Shown here: in pieces, positions 1 to 7,528 of the stretch
Layout of the letters: each line of letters begins with the position of its first letter
How positions within the stretch are numbered: the stretch's first letter is position 1
DNA from: an uncultured Selenomonas sp.
Lineage (GTDB): Bacteria > Bacillota > Negativicutes > Selenomonadales > Selenomonadaceae
DNA length: 15,809 nt
Direction of reading: 5' to 3'
Assembly (NCBI GenBank): GCA_938045435.1
Contig: CALIBA010000053.1
Span: 1 to 15,809, forward strand
Program-made: the position numbers and the translations under genes
The notes under the pieces: model-generated
What the model saw: the letters and a program-made list of their open reading frames with translations, nothing else
The model's database searches: none
What the model was told of the DNA's origin: nothing

Positions 1-840
1 GAGCGGTAAAATGGCCGCATTGACAGATTGCCAAAAAATCTGTGTTAAAAACGCAGCCGAATACGCAACCGAATAAATTGCGGCCGCTCCTGTCCCCACA
101 AAAAGAGAGATCATGATCCGATCCATTCCCATGAGCATAAAATTCGCCAAATAATGCGGAATCAAAGGGAGATTGACACGCAGTGCATACCTCCAATAGT
201 TCATGCGAACCTTAAATTTTGCCTTGCAAAAAATATATACATACAATACGATCCAAAAAAGAAACAAGACCAGCTTTTCCGACCATATTTTTGCAAGCAA
301 CCTTTGTGCTTCATCAGAATATAATGTCACAAAAACGGAAATAAGGACAGCGATCGAAGTGGAACTCAGTGTGACAGCACAAGAGTTTTTATATTGATAC
401 TCAAAACGCTGCCGTGTTGTCCAAAAGATCAGTGCGGGAGAAAAGAAAAAACATAGAAACATCAGTTGCAGGAGATTCTCTGATAGACCGATCATCCATG
501 CAAGTGAATCATAAAAGAGAAAGAAAACACCTGCGACAAAAATCGTCGCTGCATTGGAGAGTGCTAAGAGAGATGCTGTAAATATATCCCGATCTTCCTG
601 ATATTTCAACAAACCATTATTATAAACACCTGCACTGAGAGAAAGCATGGCCACGATGCCAATGAGTTCATACCATGTATTGAAGAGCATCAATACACCA
701 TAATCCTCTTGAGACAACAAGCGCGTAAAAATGGGCCCTGAAATCAGGGTAATCCCGCGCTGTAAAAATCCTGCCGCAACATAAACAATCGACGCTTTCA
801 TGACGATGTTCTGCGACTTAAACTTATCAAAAACCCCCAT
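1..840 (-). CDS. wzx: Wzx-type polysaccharide flippase, 3' end cut by the window edge
   Basis: This frame stays open from an ATG at 840 to the left edge, giving the first 280 residues of a membrane protein. The N-terminus (MGVFDKFKSQNIVMKAS) leads into a hydrophobic segment, then a GPIFTRLLSQEDYG stretch. That pattern, a first helix followed by a loop with TRLLS..DYG, is typical of the MOP/MATE polysaccharide flippases that move undecaprenyl-linked repeat units across the inner membrane. I count roughly seven or eight hydrophobic segments in the visible part; full-length members have about 12 to 14 and 400 to 500 residues, so the rest lies outside. AAGGAAG sits a few bases before the ATG. It is the last gene seen in the operon, 77 bases after the broken phosphatase-superfamily gene. 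Which glycan it flips cannot be told from sequence. Confidence 0.88.
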   Translation of the reverse strand, partial: MGVFDKFKSQNIVMKASIVYVAAGFLQRGITLISGPIFTRLLSQEDYGVLMLFNTWYELIGIVAMLSLSAGVYNNGLLKYQEDRDIFTASLLALSNAATIFVAGVFFLFYDSLAWMIGLSENLLQLMFLCFFFSPALIFWTTRQRFEYQYKNSCAVTLSSTSIAVLISVFVTLYSDEAQRLLAKIWSEKLVLFLFWIVLYVYIFCKAKFKVRMNYWRYALRVNLPLIPHYLANFMLMGMDRIMISLFVGTGAAAIYSVAYSAAFLTQIFWQSVNAAILPL

Positions 841-917
841 ACACTCTTCCTTGATAAAAGCACTTATCGCGGCTAAGAACAGCCACCTTTCAATTTGGAT
901 AAAGAACGATGTTCATG

Positions 918-1340
918 CTATGCGAAGGATAATCCAAACTGCTCTAAAATCAATTGATGTACACAATGCAGTTCAAGCTCCTCATGTACGGCATGGCGCT
1001 GATCTCCAAGAATCAAACACATGCCTTTTTGCTCATCAATTTTATTGGTGTAGCCATGCATTCCTTTATTCTTATACACATTAAAGAAATCGGGGAAAAA
1101 TACCCTGCCCGGACGCAATATATAAATCAAATCTCCATAGAAATTGTCAGCACGCCCCAGATCCACTTCATCCAAATCTGTTGCAAGACGTTCCTGAATC
1201 ATGGCATTGCATTCCGAAAGAAAACGTTGATCTCTCAGCCATACACGGAATGCCGTTGAGTCGATGAAGTAAACAAAATCTTCTCCAACCAAATTGGGCA
1301 GAAAAGATGATGGAAGATCAAGTAAGATGAAATTTGTCTT
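918..1340 (-). pseudogene. Out-of-frame C-terminal part of the alkaline-phosphatase-superfamily protein
   Basis: This frame is +1 relative to the gene that ends at 1318 and continues its protein. It contains EDFVYFIDSTAF, ADNFYGDLIYILRPG and KNKGMHGYTN, which I recognise as the usual C-terminal end of alkaline-phosphatase-superfamily phosphodiesterases. The His in MHGY is expected to be the last metal ligand. The frame opens only after a TGA at 1341-1343. The first usable start is a TTG at 1292 with no Shine-Dalgarno sequence before it, so separate translation looks unlikely. Joined to the upstream part it would give about 406 residues, close to the expected family length. I read it as the tail of one gene split by a single-base frameshift. 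A sequencing error or recoding remains possible. Confidence 0.75.
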
Positions 1341-2139
1341 TCATCTGCTCAATGAGCTCTGTTATATCAATATATTTCTCTACATCCACCATACCATGAT
1401 CGCCTAATATGACAAAGCGAAAGTCCTCTCCATAGTTTTTTTTCAACAATGCATAGAGATTCTTTAATGTACCATCGTAAGATGTCAGCTTGCTGTGAAA
1501 AGACGCACTGCGCGTTCCGGTTGCATGTGCAATCTCTCCGAAGCCAATATAGAGCAGTGTAAAATCCTTTAAGTTTTTCGCCTCAATTTTTGTACGCAGA
1601 CGTGCCAATCGCTCGTCATCCGTTCCTTTGATTTTATTATGTTCTACAAAATCTTGTATGTCATAAGATAGACCCGCTTTTTGGAGGATATGGAATAAAT
1701 TTGTCGCAGGAAAAAATTCTGGTGCATCATATTTCAGCTTTGACTCTGTTGGAATAAAAAAGGACAGCATTGAAAGAGGAATGTTATAGCGGACACGCAG
1801 CATATCATGCTCAAACAGAGAGCCGTCATACTTCTGTAAATATCGATCCAGAAGCCGTGCGCTATAACGTCTGACACGTGGAATTTTATTTACGATCTTG
1901 TTCGCCATTGTCAAATCGTGCAAATGGGTCTTTCCAAACTTTCCTGAGAATGTTACTTGAAAAATATTCCCTGTATCGAGTGATGTTCGCCCACTGACAT
2001 ATTCTGATATTTCACAGAAGCCAAGTCCAGGAATTACTTTCTTGTAATATGGACATTCCTCTGTCATGGCCTGCAAAAACGGCATATATTGCAAATAATC
2101 ATGTCTAAGTGCATCCGATAAAATAAACACCATCTTCAT
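1318..2139 (-). CDS. Alkaline-phosphatase-superfamily protein, N-terminal two thirds (frameshifted gene)
   Basis: The 273-residue product looks like a soluble member of the alkaline phosphatase / nucleotide pyrophosphatase superfamily, which cleaves or transfers phosphate esters using two metal ions. Visible motifs are FILSDALRHDY (first Asp ligand, D9), a PGLGFCEISEYVSG segment in the nucleophile region (37-50), GEIAHATGT (E202, H205) and ILGDHGM (D247, H248). No signal peptide or membrane segment is seen. The protein stops at TGA 1318-1320, before the last expected metal-binding His, which is encoded downstream in another frame. No Thr or Ser stands at the expected nucleophile position in an ungapped comparison with NPP enzymes, so the chemistry is uncertain. 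The start overlaps the previous stop as ATGA, with GAGGAGA 8 bases upstream, so translation is probably coupled to the nucleotidyltransferase gene. Confidence 0.8.
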   Translation of the reverse strand: MKMVFILSDALRHDYLQYMPFLQAMTEECPYYKKVIPGLGFCEISEYVSGRTSLDTGNIFQVTFSGKFGKTHLHDLTMANKIVNKIPRVRRYSARLLDRYLQKYDGSLFEHDMLRVRYNIPLSMLSFFIPTESKLKYDAPEFFPATNLFHILQKAGLSYDIQDFVEHNKIKGTDDERLARLRTKIEAKNLKDFTLLYIGFGEIAHATGTRSASFHSKLTSYDGTLKNLYALLKKNYGEDFRFVILGDHGMVDVEKYIDITELIEQMKDKFHLT

Positions 2140-3170
2140 GCGTACATTCTCCTCATCTTCCCTTGCAGTTCCCTAAGTTTTTTTATATCTAACTGACGCA
2201 GTGCCTCATAATCCCCAAGAGCCCAACAGTTGAACTTTCTATGACGGATGGCTGCATATTTCCGATGCAGCGCTTCTTTGATGCTAAACTTAGCATACCG
2301 TATTTTATCGAAATTCATCACAAATTCCACACAAGAGCAATAGAGATTCCAGAGCTCTTTTCGCTCCTCTATCGACAATGAAAAATGATTCGTATTCCAT
2401 ATTTTCTCACGAACAAGATATACCAACAAACGAACATCCTGTTGCTTCGCAAATTCTGTATCCTTGAGTACCTCAAGCTTTTCCAAAAACTTTGGTGTAT
2501 CATATCGCTTCTCAGCAATGAGTACTGCATCGACGATTGCCGTTGCCAGCTTTACCTGTTGAAAATAAAAAAATTGTGCATCCTCAACATATTGAAGATC
2601 ATAAAGTGATGTAAGATCCTCCCAGTTTGTCAATGCAACGATGCACCAAAACCGTGTTGTAAGCACTCTATATGCACTTTCTAAGAGGATTTCCCGCTTC
2701 TCTTCTCCATAGTGTGCAAATATGGAAGGAAGATCGTCAGCTTTATATACTGGATTTAGCCAAAGAATCTTGCTCCCCAACATAAAATCAAAATCTGCTT
2801 GACTTACCGTTTTTGAAGAAGCAATCTGCAAAAAATGGTCTCTTGTCATGCGGTCAATACCAAAAAACTTTAAATGGTACTTTTTCTCAATCTCCTGCAC
2901 CATCTGAGAAAAGTCGTTCTCGCTGAGTTCATCTACTTGAATTGCAAACATATCATAATCATTCGATGTCGTGTACCGTTCTCCTCTAAAGATAACACTG
3001 CCCTCTCCGCGTCCAAAGCCGCCGCCTAAAATATATGCGGCAATATGTGAACTCACAGGGCGAGATACAATATCATTCATAAGTATGGAAAGTTCTTCCT
3101 TGATATCTGCTTCTGCCTTCTGGTTCCCCAATAAAAGCTCAGCCAGATTGAGATTCATAAAAATGCGCAT
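2136..3170 (-). CDS. Pol-beta-type nucleotidyltransferase-like protein in the glycan operon
   Basis: The 344-residue protein carries a nucleotidyltransferase signature: GGGFGRGEGS at 49-58 followed by NDYD at 70-73, and ADFDFMLGSKILW at about 125-137, which could supply the third acidic residue. In the DNA polymerase beta superfamily, a G-rich loop plus carboxylates binds a nucleoside triphosphate and transfers a nucleotidyl group. The rest is helical-looking, with a basic C-terminus (KMRRMYA). There is no signal peptide or membrane helix, so it should be cytoplasmic. The substrate is unknown. It overlaps the preceding GT2 gene by 32 bases and the following phosphatase-superfamily gene by 4. 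An alternative ATG at codon 5 (3158) also has a Shine-Dalgarno-like AAGGATG; I kept the first ATG because AGGA lies 6 bases upstream. Confidence 0.7.
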   Translation of the reverse strand: MRIFMNLNLAELLLGNQKAEADIKEELSILMNDIVSRPVSSHIAAYILGGGFGRGEGSVIFRGERYTTSNDYDMFAIQVDELSENDFSQMVQEIEKKYHLKFFGIDRMTRDHFLQIASSKTVSQADFDFMLGSKILWLNPVYKADDLPSIFAHYGEEKREILLESAYRVLTTRFWCIVALTNWEDLTSLYDLQYVEDAQFFYFQQVKLATAIVDAVLIAEKRYDTPKFLEKLEVLKDTEFAKQQDVRLLVYLVREKIWNTNHFSLSIEERKELWNLYCSCVEFVMNFDKIRYAKFSIKEALHRKYAAIRHRKFNCWALGDYEALRQLDIKKLRELQGKMRRMYA

Positions 3171-4113
3171 CCTTCATCCTGTTTTTCACCCAAAAGAATA
3201 TCCTTGGAAACGTAAGAACATTATATTTATGTGTTCCGCCAGAAGATCTTCGATGATCTAAACGCCCCCGCAAAATGGCCATTTCCTCAAGAAGTGAATA
3301 TTGAAAACAATCCCAAAAACTCAACCCAAGAGCATATTTTTGTGCACGCCAATAGTAAAATGACGTATATCGCATATTTCTTATAAAAAAAGACAGCCAA
3401 AAACGAACCCAAATGAGTGGATAATCACGTGCAGCAATCTCCTCTGATTGAAAAGCACGCCAATAGCACTTGCGATAAATATATTCTGCATCGAATTTAT
3501 GCCCATGAATAACGCACAGCTTACTGCAATAAGCAGGTGTATAGCCCACCTTTTGTATTTCTTCAAACCATAGACCATCCTCAGCCGAGGGCACTTCTTC
3601 ATCAAACGGCAGCACTTCCCACACCGACTTTTTCAACAGACAGCACGCATTAGAAACACCTGGAAGGAGCCCGTTCTCAGGGGTGCGCGGCACTGGAGAA
3701 ACAGGATACTGCTGCTCTAGCAGGATGCGCTCAATCTTATCAAGGCAGACATCCCCGACCTGTTTTCCATAGATACAAGCATAGTCCTGTGCACTTAGTA
3801 TTTCATAGCTGTCTGCAATGGTATGTGCATGCTCCAGTCTGCAATGTCCAGAAATAAGACATACCGTATCTCCTGACGCATGCTGTATTCCAAAGTTGAG
3901 CGCATATCCCCATGTGAATTTCTCCGGCGGAATACACAGTACTTGATCAGCGGCGCGCTCTGCAATTGCAAGCGTTCCATCCGTAGACCCCGAATCGACA
4001 ATGATAATTTCGTGTTGTAAATCCCCTTCTTGCCGGCGAATCCTATCACAGACATCCTGCAACGCATATGCTTCATTCTTTGTTCGTATAATATAAGAAA
4101 CGATCTGATTCAT
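3139..4113 (-). CDS. Family 2 (GT-A) glycosyltransferase
   Basis: This 324-residue enzyme adds a sugar from a nucleotide-sugar donor to the growing lipid-linked repeat unit. GT2 marks in order: SYIIRTKNEA at 6-15, IIIVDSGSTDGT at 36-47, FTWGYALNFG at 66-75, LISGHCRL at 86-93 where the DxD-like motif normally sits, SAEDGLWFEEIQKVGY at 176-191 (catalytic acid region) and VIHGHKF at 201-207. Having SGH in place of DxD occurs in the rhamnosyltransferase-like branch of GT2, but sugar specificity cannot be assigned. The C-terminal third has aromatic, basic segments that may bind the membrane. The ATG is preceded by GAGGGG at suitable spacing, 27 bases after the previous GT2 stop. Its 3' end is overlapped by the nucleotidyltransferase gene. 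Confidence 0.88.
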   Translation of the reverse strand: MNQIVSYIIRTKNEAYALQDVCDRIRRQEGDLQHEIIIVDSGSTDGTLAIAERAADQVLCIPPEKFTWGYALNFGIQHASGDTVCLISGHCRLEHAHTIADSYEILSAQDYACIYGKQVGDVCLDKIERILLEQQYPVSPVPRTPENGLLPGVSNACCLLKKSVWEVLPFDEEVPSAEDGLWFEEIQKVGYTPAYCSKLCVIHGHKFDAEYIYRKCYWRAFQSEEIAARDYPLIWVRFWLSFFIRNMRYTSFYYWRAQKYALGLSFWDCFQYSLLEEMAILRGRLDHRRSSGGTHKYNVLTFPRIFFWVKNRMKDAHFYESQSG

Positions 4114-4140
4114 GACAGCCCCTCAGTGCACGGTAAAAAC

Positions 4141-5031
4141 TCACAATAAATCTTCGTATTTACGCACGCCAATGCCAACCAGTAGTTTTAATGTAAATAC
4201 GGCCCTATGATACTGTTTTCTGCGCAAGCGATTTAATACAGCAAGCAGGAGCGAAAAATATACCGTTGGCAAACAGCAGAAAAAGAATTTCCGCGTAAAA
4301 AGGAGGCGGTTGCGCAGACTGAAGTAATCAGACAGCTCACTCTTCTCCTTATACATACTGCTTCCTGCCGAACCGCCTTCCTTATGGTAGACGACGCTGT
4401 CTGGTGCACAAGAAATGCCAAAGATTCCCTGTGCCCGCCTTCTCCAGTCGAGTTCTTCAAAAAACAAAAAATAATCTTCAGACATAAGGCCAATCTGCTG
4501 AAGAAATTCTGTGCTCACCAAAACAGAGGCGCCAATCACATAGTCAATCTGTGGGATTTCCTCGCGTTTAAGGCAAGGACGTGTTGTTGCAAGCCATTTA
4601 TTATAGAATCCACCGTATCCCTGCAGCTGCGTTCGATCCCAATCGTATATCAGTTTTGAGCCACATAGGCCAATTGTACGGTCGCGCTGCATCTCGTGCA
4701 CCATATGTGTGAGGGCGTCCGGCGTGACAACCGTATCGTTATTCAAAATCCAGCAATACCTCATATCACCGCATTGAAGTGCATAGGCCAAGCCTTGATT
4801 ATTCCCCCCCGCATATCCCAAGTTCTTTTGCAGTGGGAGAAACACGATATTGCTCTTTTCTTCGGATGTCATGTAGGTGCGCAGGGCATGGACAGATTCA
4901 TTCGGCGAAGCGTTATCAACGAGTATAATCTGATAGGAAGGATACAGGAGCATCTGAAGGCTGTCTAAACATTTTATCGTATCTTCGTAGTTTATATAAT
5001 TCAATACAATGATATAAACCTTTTCCTCCAT
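4141..5031 (-). CDS. Family 2 glycosyltransferase, WbbL/rhamnosyltransferase-like
   Basis: The 296-residue protein has a clear GT2 fold signature: VYIIVLNY at 5-12, ILVDNASPNES at 36-46, NLGYAGGNNQG at 70-80, ILNNDTVV at 95-102 (metal-binding NND in place of DxD), and FFEELDWRRRA at 190-200 with the catalytic acid. This arrangement is typical of the WbbL-type rhamnosyltransferases, although dTDP-rhamnose use is only a family-level guess. A hydrophobic stretch near 254-268 may anchor the protein to the membrane. The gene lies 33 bases after the Wzy stop. AAAGGAG lies about 11 bases before the ATG, which is slightly far; AGAGAGG is nearer. It should add one of the middle or last sugars of the repeat unit. 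Confidence 0.9.
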   Translation of the reverse strand: MEEKVYIIVLNYINYEDTIKCLDSLQMLLYPSYQIILVDNASPNESVHALRTYMTSEEKSNIVFLPLQKNLGYAGGNNQGLAYALQCGDMRYCWILNNDTVVTPDALTHMVHEMQRDRTIGLCGSKLIYDWDRTQLQGYGGFYNKWLATTRPCLKREEIPQIDYVIGASVLVSTEFLQQIGLMSEDYFLFFEELDWRRRAQGIFGISCAPDSVVYHKEGGSAGSSMYKEKSELSDYFSLRNRLLFTRKFFFCCLPTVYFSLLLAVLNRLRRKQYHRAVFTLKLLVGIGVRKYEDLL

Positions 5032-5064
5032 ACCTCTCTGCGCTCCTTTCAGCGCTGCATATTG

Positions 5065-6270
5065 TTAAACATCCAAGCGATGTGAACCTGAACCTTTCAA
5101 CAAGAAACGCAGCACATTTTCCCGATAGGTCATAAAGAGAAAGAAAAGGAACATCATCATCTTAGAACCGAGTGCCAATCCGTTGCCAAAAATCATCCAA
5201 AGCCCCATATCCACAGCACACAGATAGCAAAACACTCCATAAATATTATGGTGCCTCGCTCTGCATCCTATAAAATAAATAAGCGCTAAGTAGCACATAT
5301 AGATATAAGGACCAACATATCCAAAATCATTGAAAGCGTCGATCATATATGAAGCGGTATTCAGCCCTGCTTCTTCTTGAAGTGGGGGAAATAAATCCAA
5401 TCGCCGATCAAATATCATTTTTGAAAGTGGTGCAACAAATGGATAAATCATATTGAGCCCCAAGTGATAATCCCACACCGATTGTTCCATAAAAATTCTG
5501 CTGGCATTCTCAAGTGGACTTGTAAGATACATATATACCCAAACAAACGGAGAGGGAAATACTTCAGACATTCCATACAGTTCATTGATGGTCATACGAT
5601 AAAATGTTTCCAATACAACCTCAAGACGCAAATCACCAATGAATCCAAATAAGACTACCACAACAAAAAGGATAAAAGACATTTTCCGTTTCCATTGCAG
5701 CATACGGTGATCTAAGGAAGCGTGGAAAAAGCTTAAATATATCATAACTAATAACGAAAAAGAAAACGCTCCACGATTCATTCTGATTAAAAGCAACCCT
5801 ATCGAAACAACACATATAACCTTTAATAAAAATATAAACCGCGTCGTTTTAAGGCGAATCCCTGTATATGCCATCGCTAACGATATTTGCAGACAGTCAA
5901 CTAGATATCCAATATAATGGCTGCCGCTGATATGTCCAACCTTATTTTCTTGAAGAATCGTTGCTCCATACGCATAGACTTGGTAAATCGATGCAATTGC
6001 ACCAATAAAAAAGGTAATCCAAATAATCCAGCAAAAACTTCGTTTATCTTTTATGCAAAGCAAGTTTTCTATTTTTCCCAAATATTGATCATGATTATTG
6101 TAAAGTTTTCTCGTAATAAGACCAAAAAACACAAGAACACTTATGAAGTATAAAATGAATTCATATTGTATATTATAAAAGGAGCTTAGCTGACATAAAT
6201 ATAACAACAATACAAAGCCATTGAAAGACAAATATTGTATATAGGGATTCATCAATAGTGTATATATCAT
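5065..6270 (-). CDS. wzy: Wzy-type oligosaccharide repeat unit polymerase
   Basis: A strongly hydrophobic protein of 401 residues with about ten predicted membrane segments. It joins flipped repeat units on the periplasmic side of the inner membrane. Wzy proteins have little sequence identity; the support is topology, a RMNRGAFSF segment, the DFGYVGPYIYMCYLALI segment near the C-terminus, and position between glycosyltransferases in an operon with Wzz and Wzx. A longer frame reaches 6399, but that would add 43 mostly non-hydrophobic residues and overlap the upstream GT4 gene by 64 bases. The ATG at 6270 has GGAAGGAG 10 bases upstream, so I chose it. The gene is among the most AT-rich in the window, as is usual for polymerase genes in exchangeable glycan clusters. 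Confidence 0.85.
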   Translation of the reverse strand: MIYTLLMNPYIQYLSFNGFVLLLYLCQLSSFYNIQYEFILYFISVLVFFGLITRKLYNNHDQYLGKIENLLCIKDKRSFCWIIWITFFIGAIASIYQVYAYGATILQENKVGHISGSHYIGYLVDCLQISLAMAYTGIRLKTTRFIFLLKVICVVSIGLLLIRMNRGAFSFSLLVMIYLSFFHASLDHRMLQWKRKMSFILFVVVVLFGFIGDLRLEVVLETFYRMTINELYGMSEVFPSPFVWVYMYLTSPLENASRIFMEQSVWDYHLGLNMIYPFVAPLSKMIFDRRLDLFPPLQEEAGLNTASYMIDAFNDFGYVGPYIYMCYLALIYFIGCRARHHNIYGVFCYLCAVDMGLWMIFGNGLALGSKMMMFLFFLFMTYRENVLRFLLKGSGSHRLDV

Positions 6271-6280
6271 TATGATAAAT

Positions 6281-6288
6281 CTCCTTCC
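6281..6288 (-). promoter_or_regulatory. Ribosome binding site fixing the wzy start
   Basis: The minus strand reads GGAAGGAG here, followed by a 10-base spacer and ATG at 6270. It supports the internal start over the longer frame that begins inside the upstream GT4 gene. Confidence 0.75.
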
Positions 6289-6335
6289 ATTTCTATATGC
6301 CCAATATATTACCCCTGTTGTAAGCTGCGCATCAA

Positions 6336-7424
6336 TTAGAAGTGCATCTCTGATATGCAGACAATGGTTTCTAATACCTTTTTTGCAGAAATCTTCCAAT
6401 GGTACTTCTCTATGACCCTAGACGCTTTCTCCAACAAGTCTTTTCTTATACACGCATCATATGATAAAGATTCGATCGCTTCTTTCCATTCTTCGGGATT
6501 ATGGGGATCACAGTACAAAACACCATCTTCACAAATTTCAGGAATAGAAGCACAATTCGAAGCGACGACCGGGCAACCACATACCATAGCCTCTAAGGGC
6601 GGCATACCAAAGCCTTCGTAGAGCGACGGAAAGAGAAAACAAGTTGCATTTGCGTATAGCAAGAACAGTTCTTCATCTGTTACATAACCAAGAAATTTAA
6701 CATTTTCAGGCACAGTCAGTTTCTCTGTCGAGAATACAGTGTGATTTCCTCCACCTGCTACAACAAAAACCATATGAGGCAAAAGTTCTGCAACTCTTAA
6801 AATCAACGAAAAGTTCTTAGACGGATTTCTGCTGCCAACAGAAAAAATATACCCCTTTTTAGGCAAAGAAAACCTCTGCTGTATGCCATCATCACATGCT
6901 TTCTGATTTACTGCCACATGGTCGATTCCACAATATAATACCCTTAATTTCTCCATATCTATGTCAAAGTAATGATTCAGTTCTCGCTTTGAGAAATATG
7001 AATCTGTGAAAATCGTATGCAGCCTATTCCCTAAAATACGAAACATAACCCCATACCATGTCCGAAACGACCATGAAAAAGATTGTGGATATGCTTTCAC
7101 TGCGGCATCATGAAGCGTGACTATTTGGTTTTTCTTCAATATAGGTGCACAGTTACAGAAGTTTAGCAAAAAACCATCCTGTGCATAAAAAGGTAACTGC
7201 ACCTGTTCCCAAAAATGACCTCCGCCTATACCAATCTCTCTTATTTTTATGTGCTTCAGCGGCAAGCTGCAAGTCGCAGATGCCGGTAAAAGAATGATAT
7301 ATTCGTTATTATGGTCTATATTTTGATCAAGAAGATCATCTATTGCTCTTATGATTTCTAATGCATATCTTTGTACACCTGTAATATTCTGAGTAAAAAA
7401 GCGTCCATTAAAATAGACCTTCAT
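6336..7424 (-). CDS. Family 4 (GT-B) glycosyltransferase, TGVQRY type
   Basis: The 362-residue protein is a retaining GT4 transferase with two Rossmann-like halves. Near the N-terminus is NITGVQRYALEI (13-24), a glycine-rich acceptor-side loop. The donor-binding half has IFSVGSRNPSKNF (193-205), VVAGGG (221-226), FLGYVTDEEL (244-253) and the family-defining SLYEGFGMPPLEAM, with the E270-x7-E278 pair that binds the nucleotide-sugar. CGCPVVASNCASIPEI follows. No signal peptide is seen, so it works at the cytoplasmic face. The ATG follows AAAGGAA by about 11 bases. It lies 104 bases after the previous GT4 gene, the longest spacer within the operon, and 65 bases before wzy. The sugar transferred is not predictable. 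Confidence 0.9.
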   Translation of the reverse strand: MKVYFNGRFFTQNITGVQRYALEIIRAIDDLLDQNIDHNNEYIILLPASATCSLPLKHIKIREIGIGGGHFWEQVQLPFYAQDGFLLNFCNCAPILKKNQIVTLHDAAVKAYPQSFSWSFRTWYGVMFRILGNRLHTIFTDSYFSKRELNHYFDIDMEKLRVLYCGIDHVAVNQKACDDGIQQRFSLPKKGYIFSVGSRNPSKNFSLILRVAELLPHMVFVVAGGGNHTVFSTEKLTVPENVKFLGYVTDEELFLLYANATCFLFPSLYEGFGMPPLEAMVCGCPVVASNCASIPEICEDGVLYCDPHNPEEWKEAIESLSYDACIRKDLLEKASRVIEKYHWKISAKKVLETIVCISEMHF

Positions 7425-7528
7425 AGCTTCTCAAATTCCTTTTATCTACCAATTTCATGTGTCACACCTAAAAAGATATTATGGGCAACAACTGCCTTTA
7501 TACATAGAGGAAAAATCCATTTCCCCTC

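Noticed and set aside
1436..1443. A run of eight A (minus strand) in the phosphatase-superfamily gene as the slippage site that would rejoin the two frames
   Set aside because: After a shift here, the second frame would meet a TGA at 1341-1343 before reaching the C-terminal part, so the switch must lie further downstream.
6271..6335. TTGATG and TAATAT with 18-base spacing before wzy as an internal promoter
   Set aside because: Each hexamer matches the consensus at only four of six positions in an AT-rich region, where such matches are common by chance.
7484..7496. Small hairpin GGCA-gttgt-TGCC in the 104-base spacer between the two GT4 genes
   Set aside because: The stem has four pairs and the short T-run is about a dozen bases away. 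No promoter with both hexamers was found in this spacer either.
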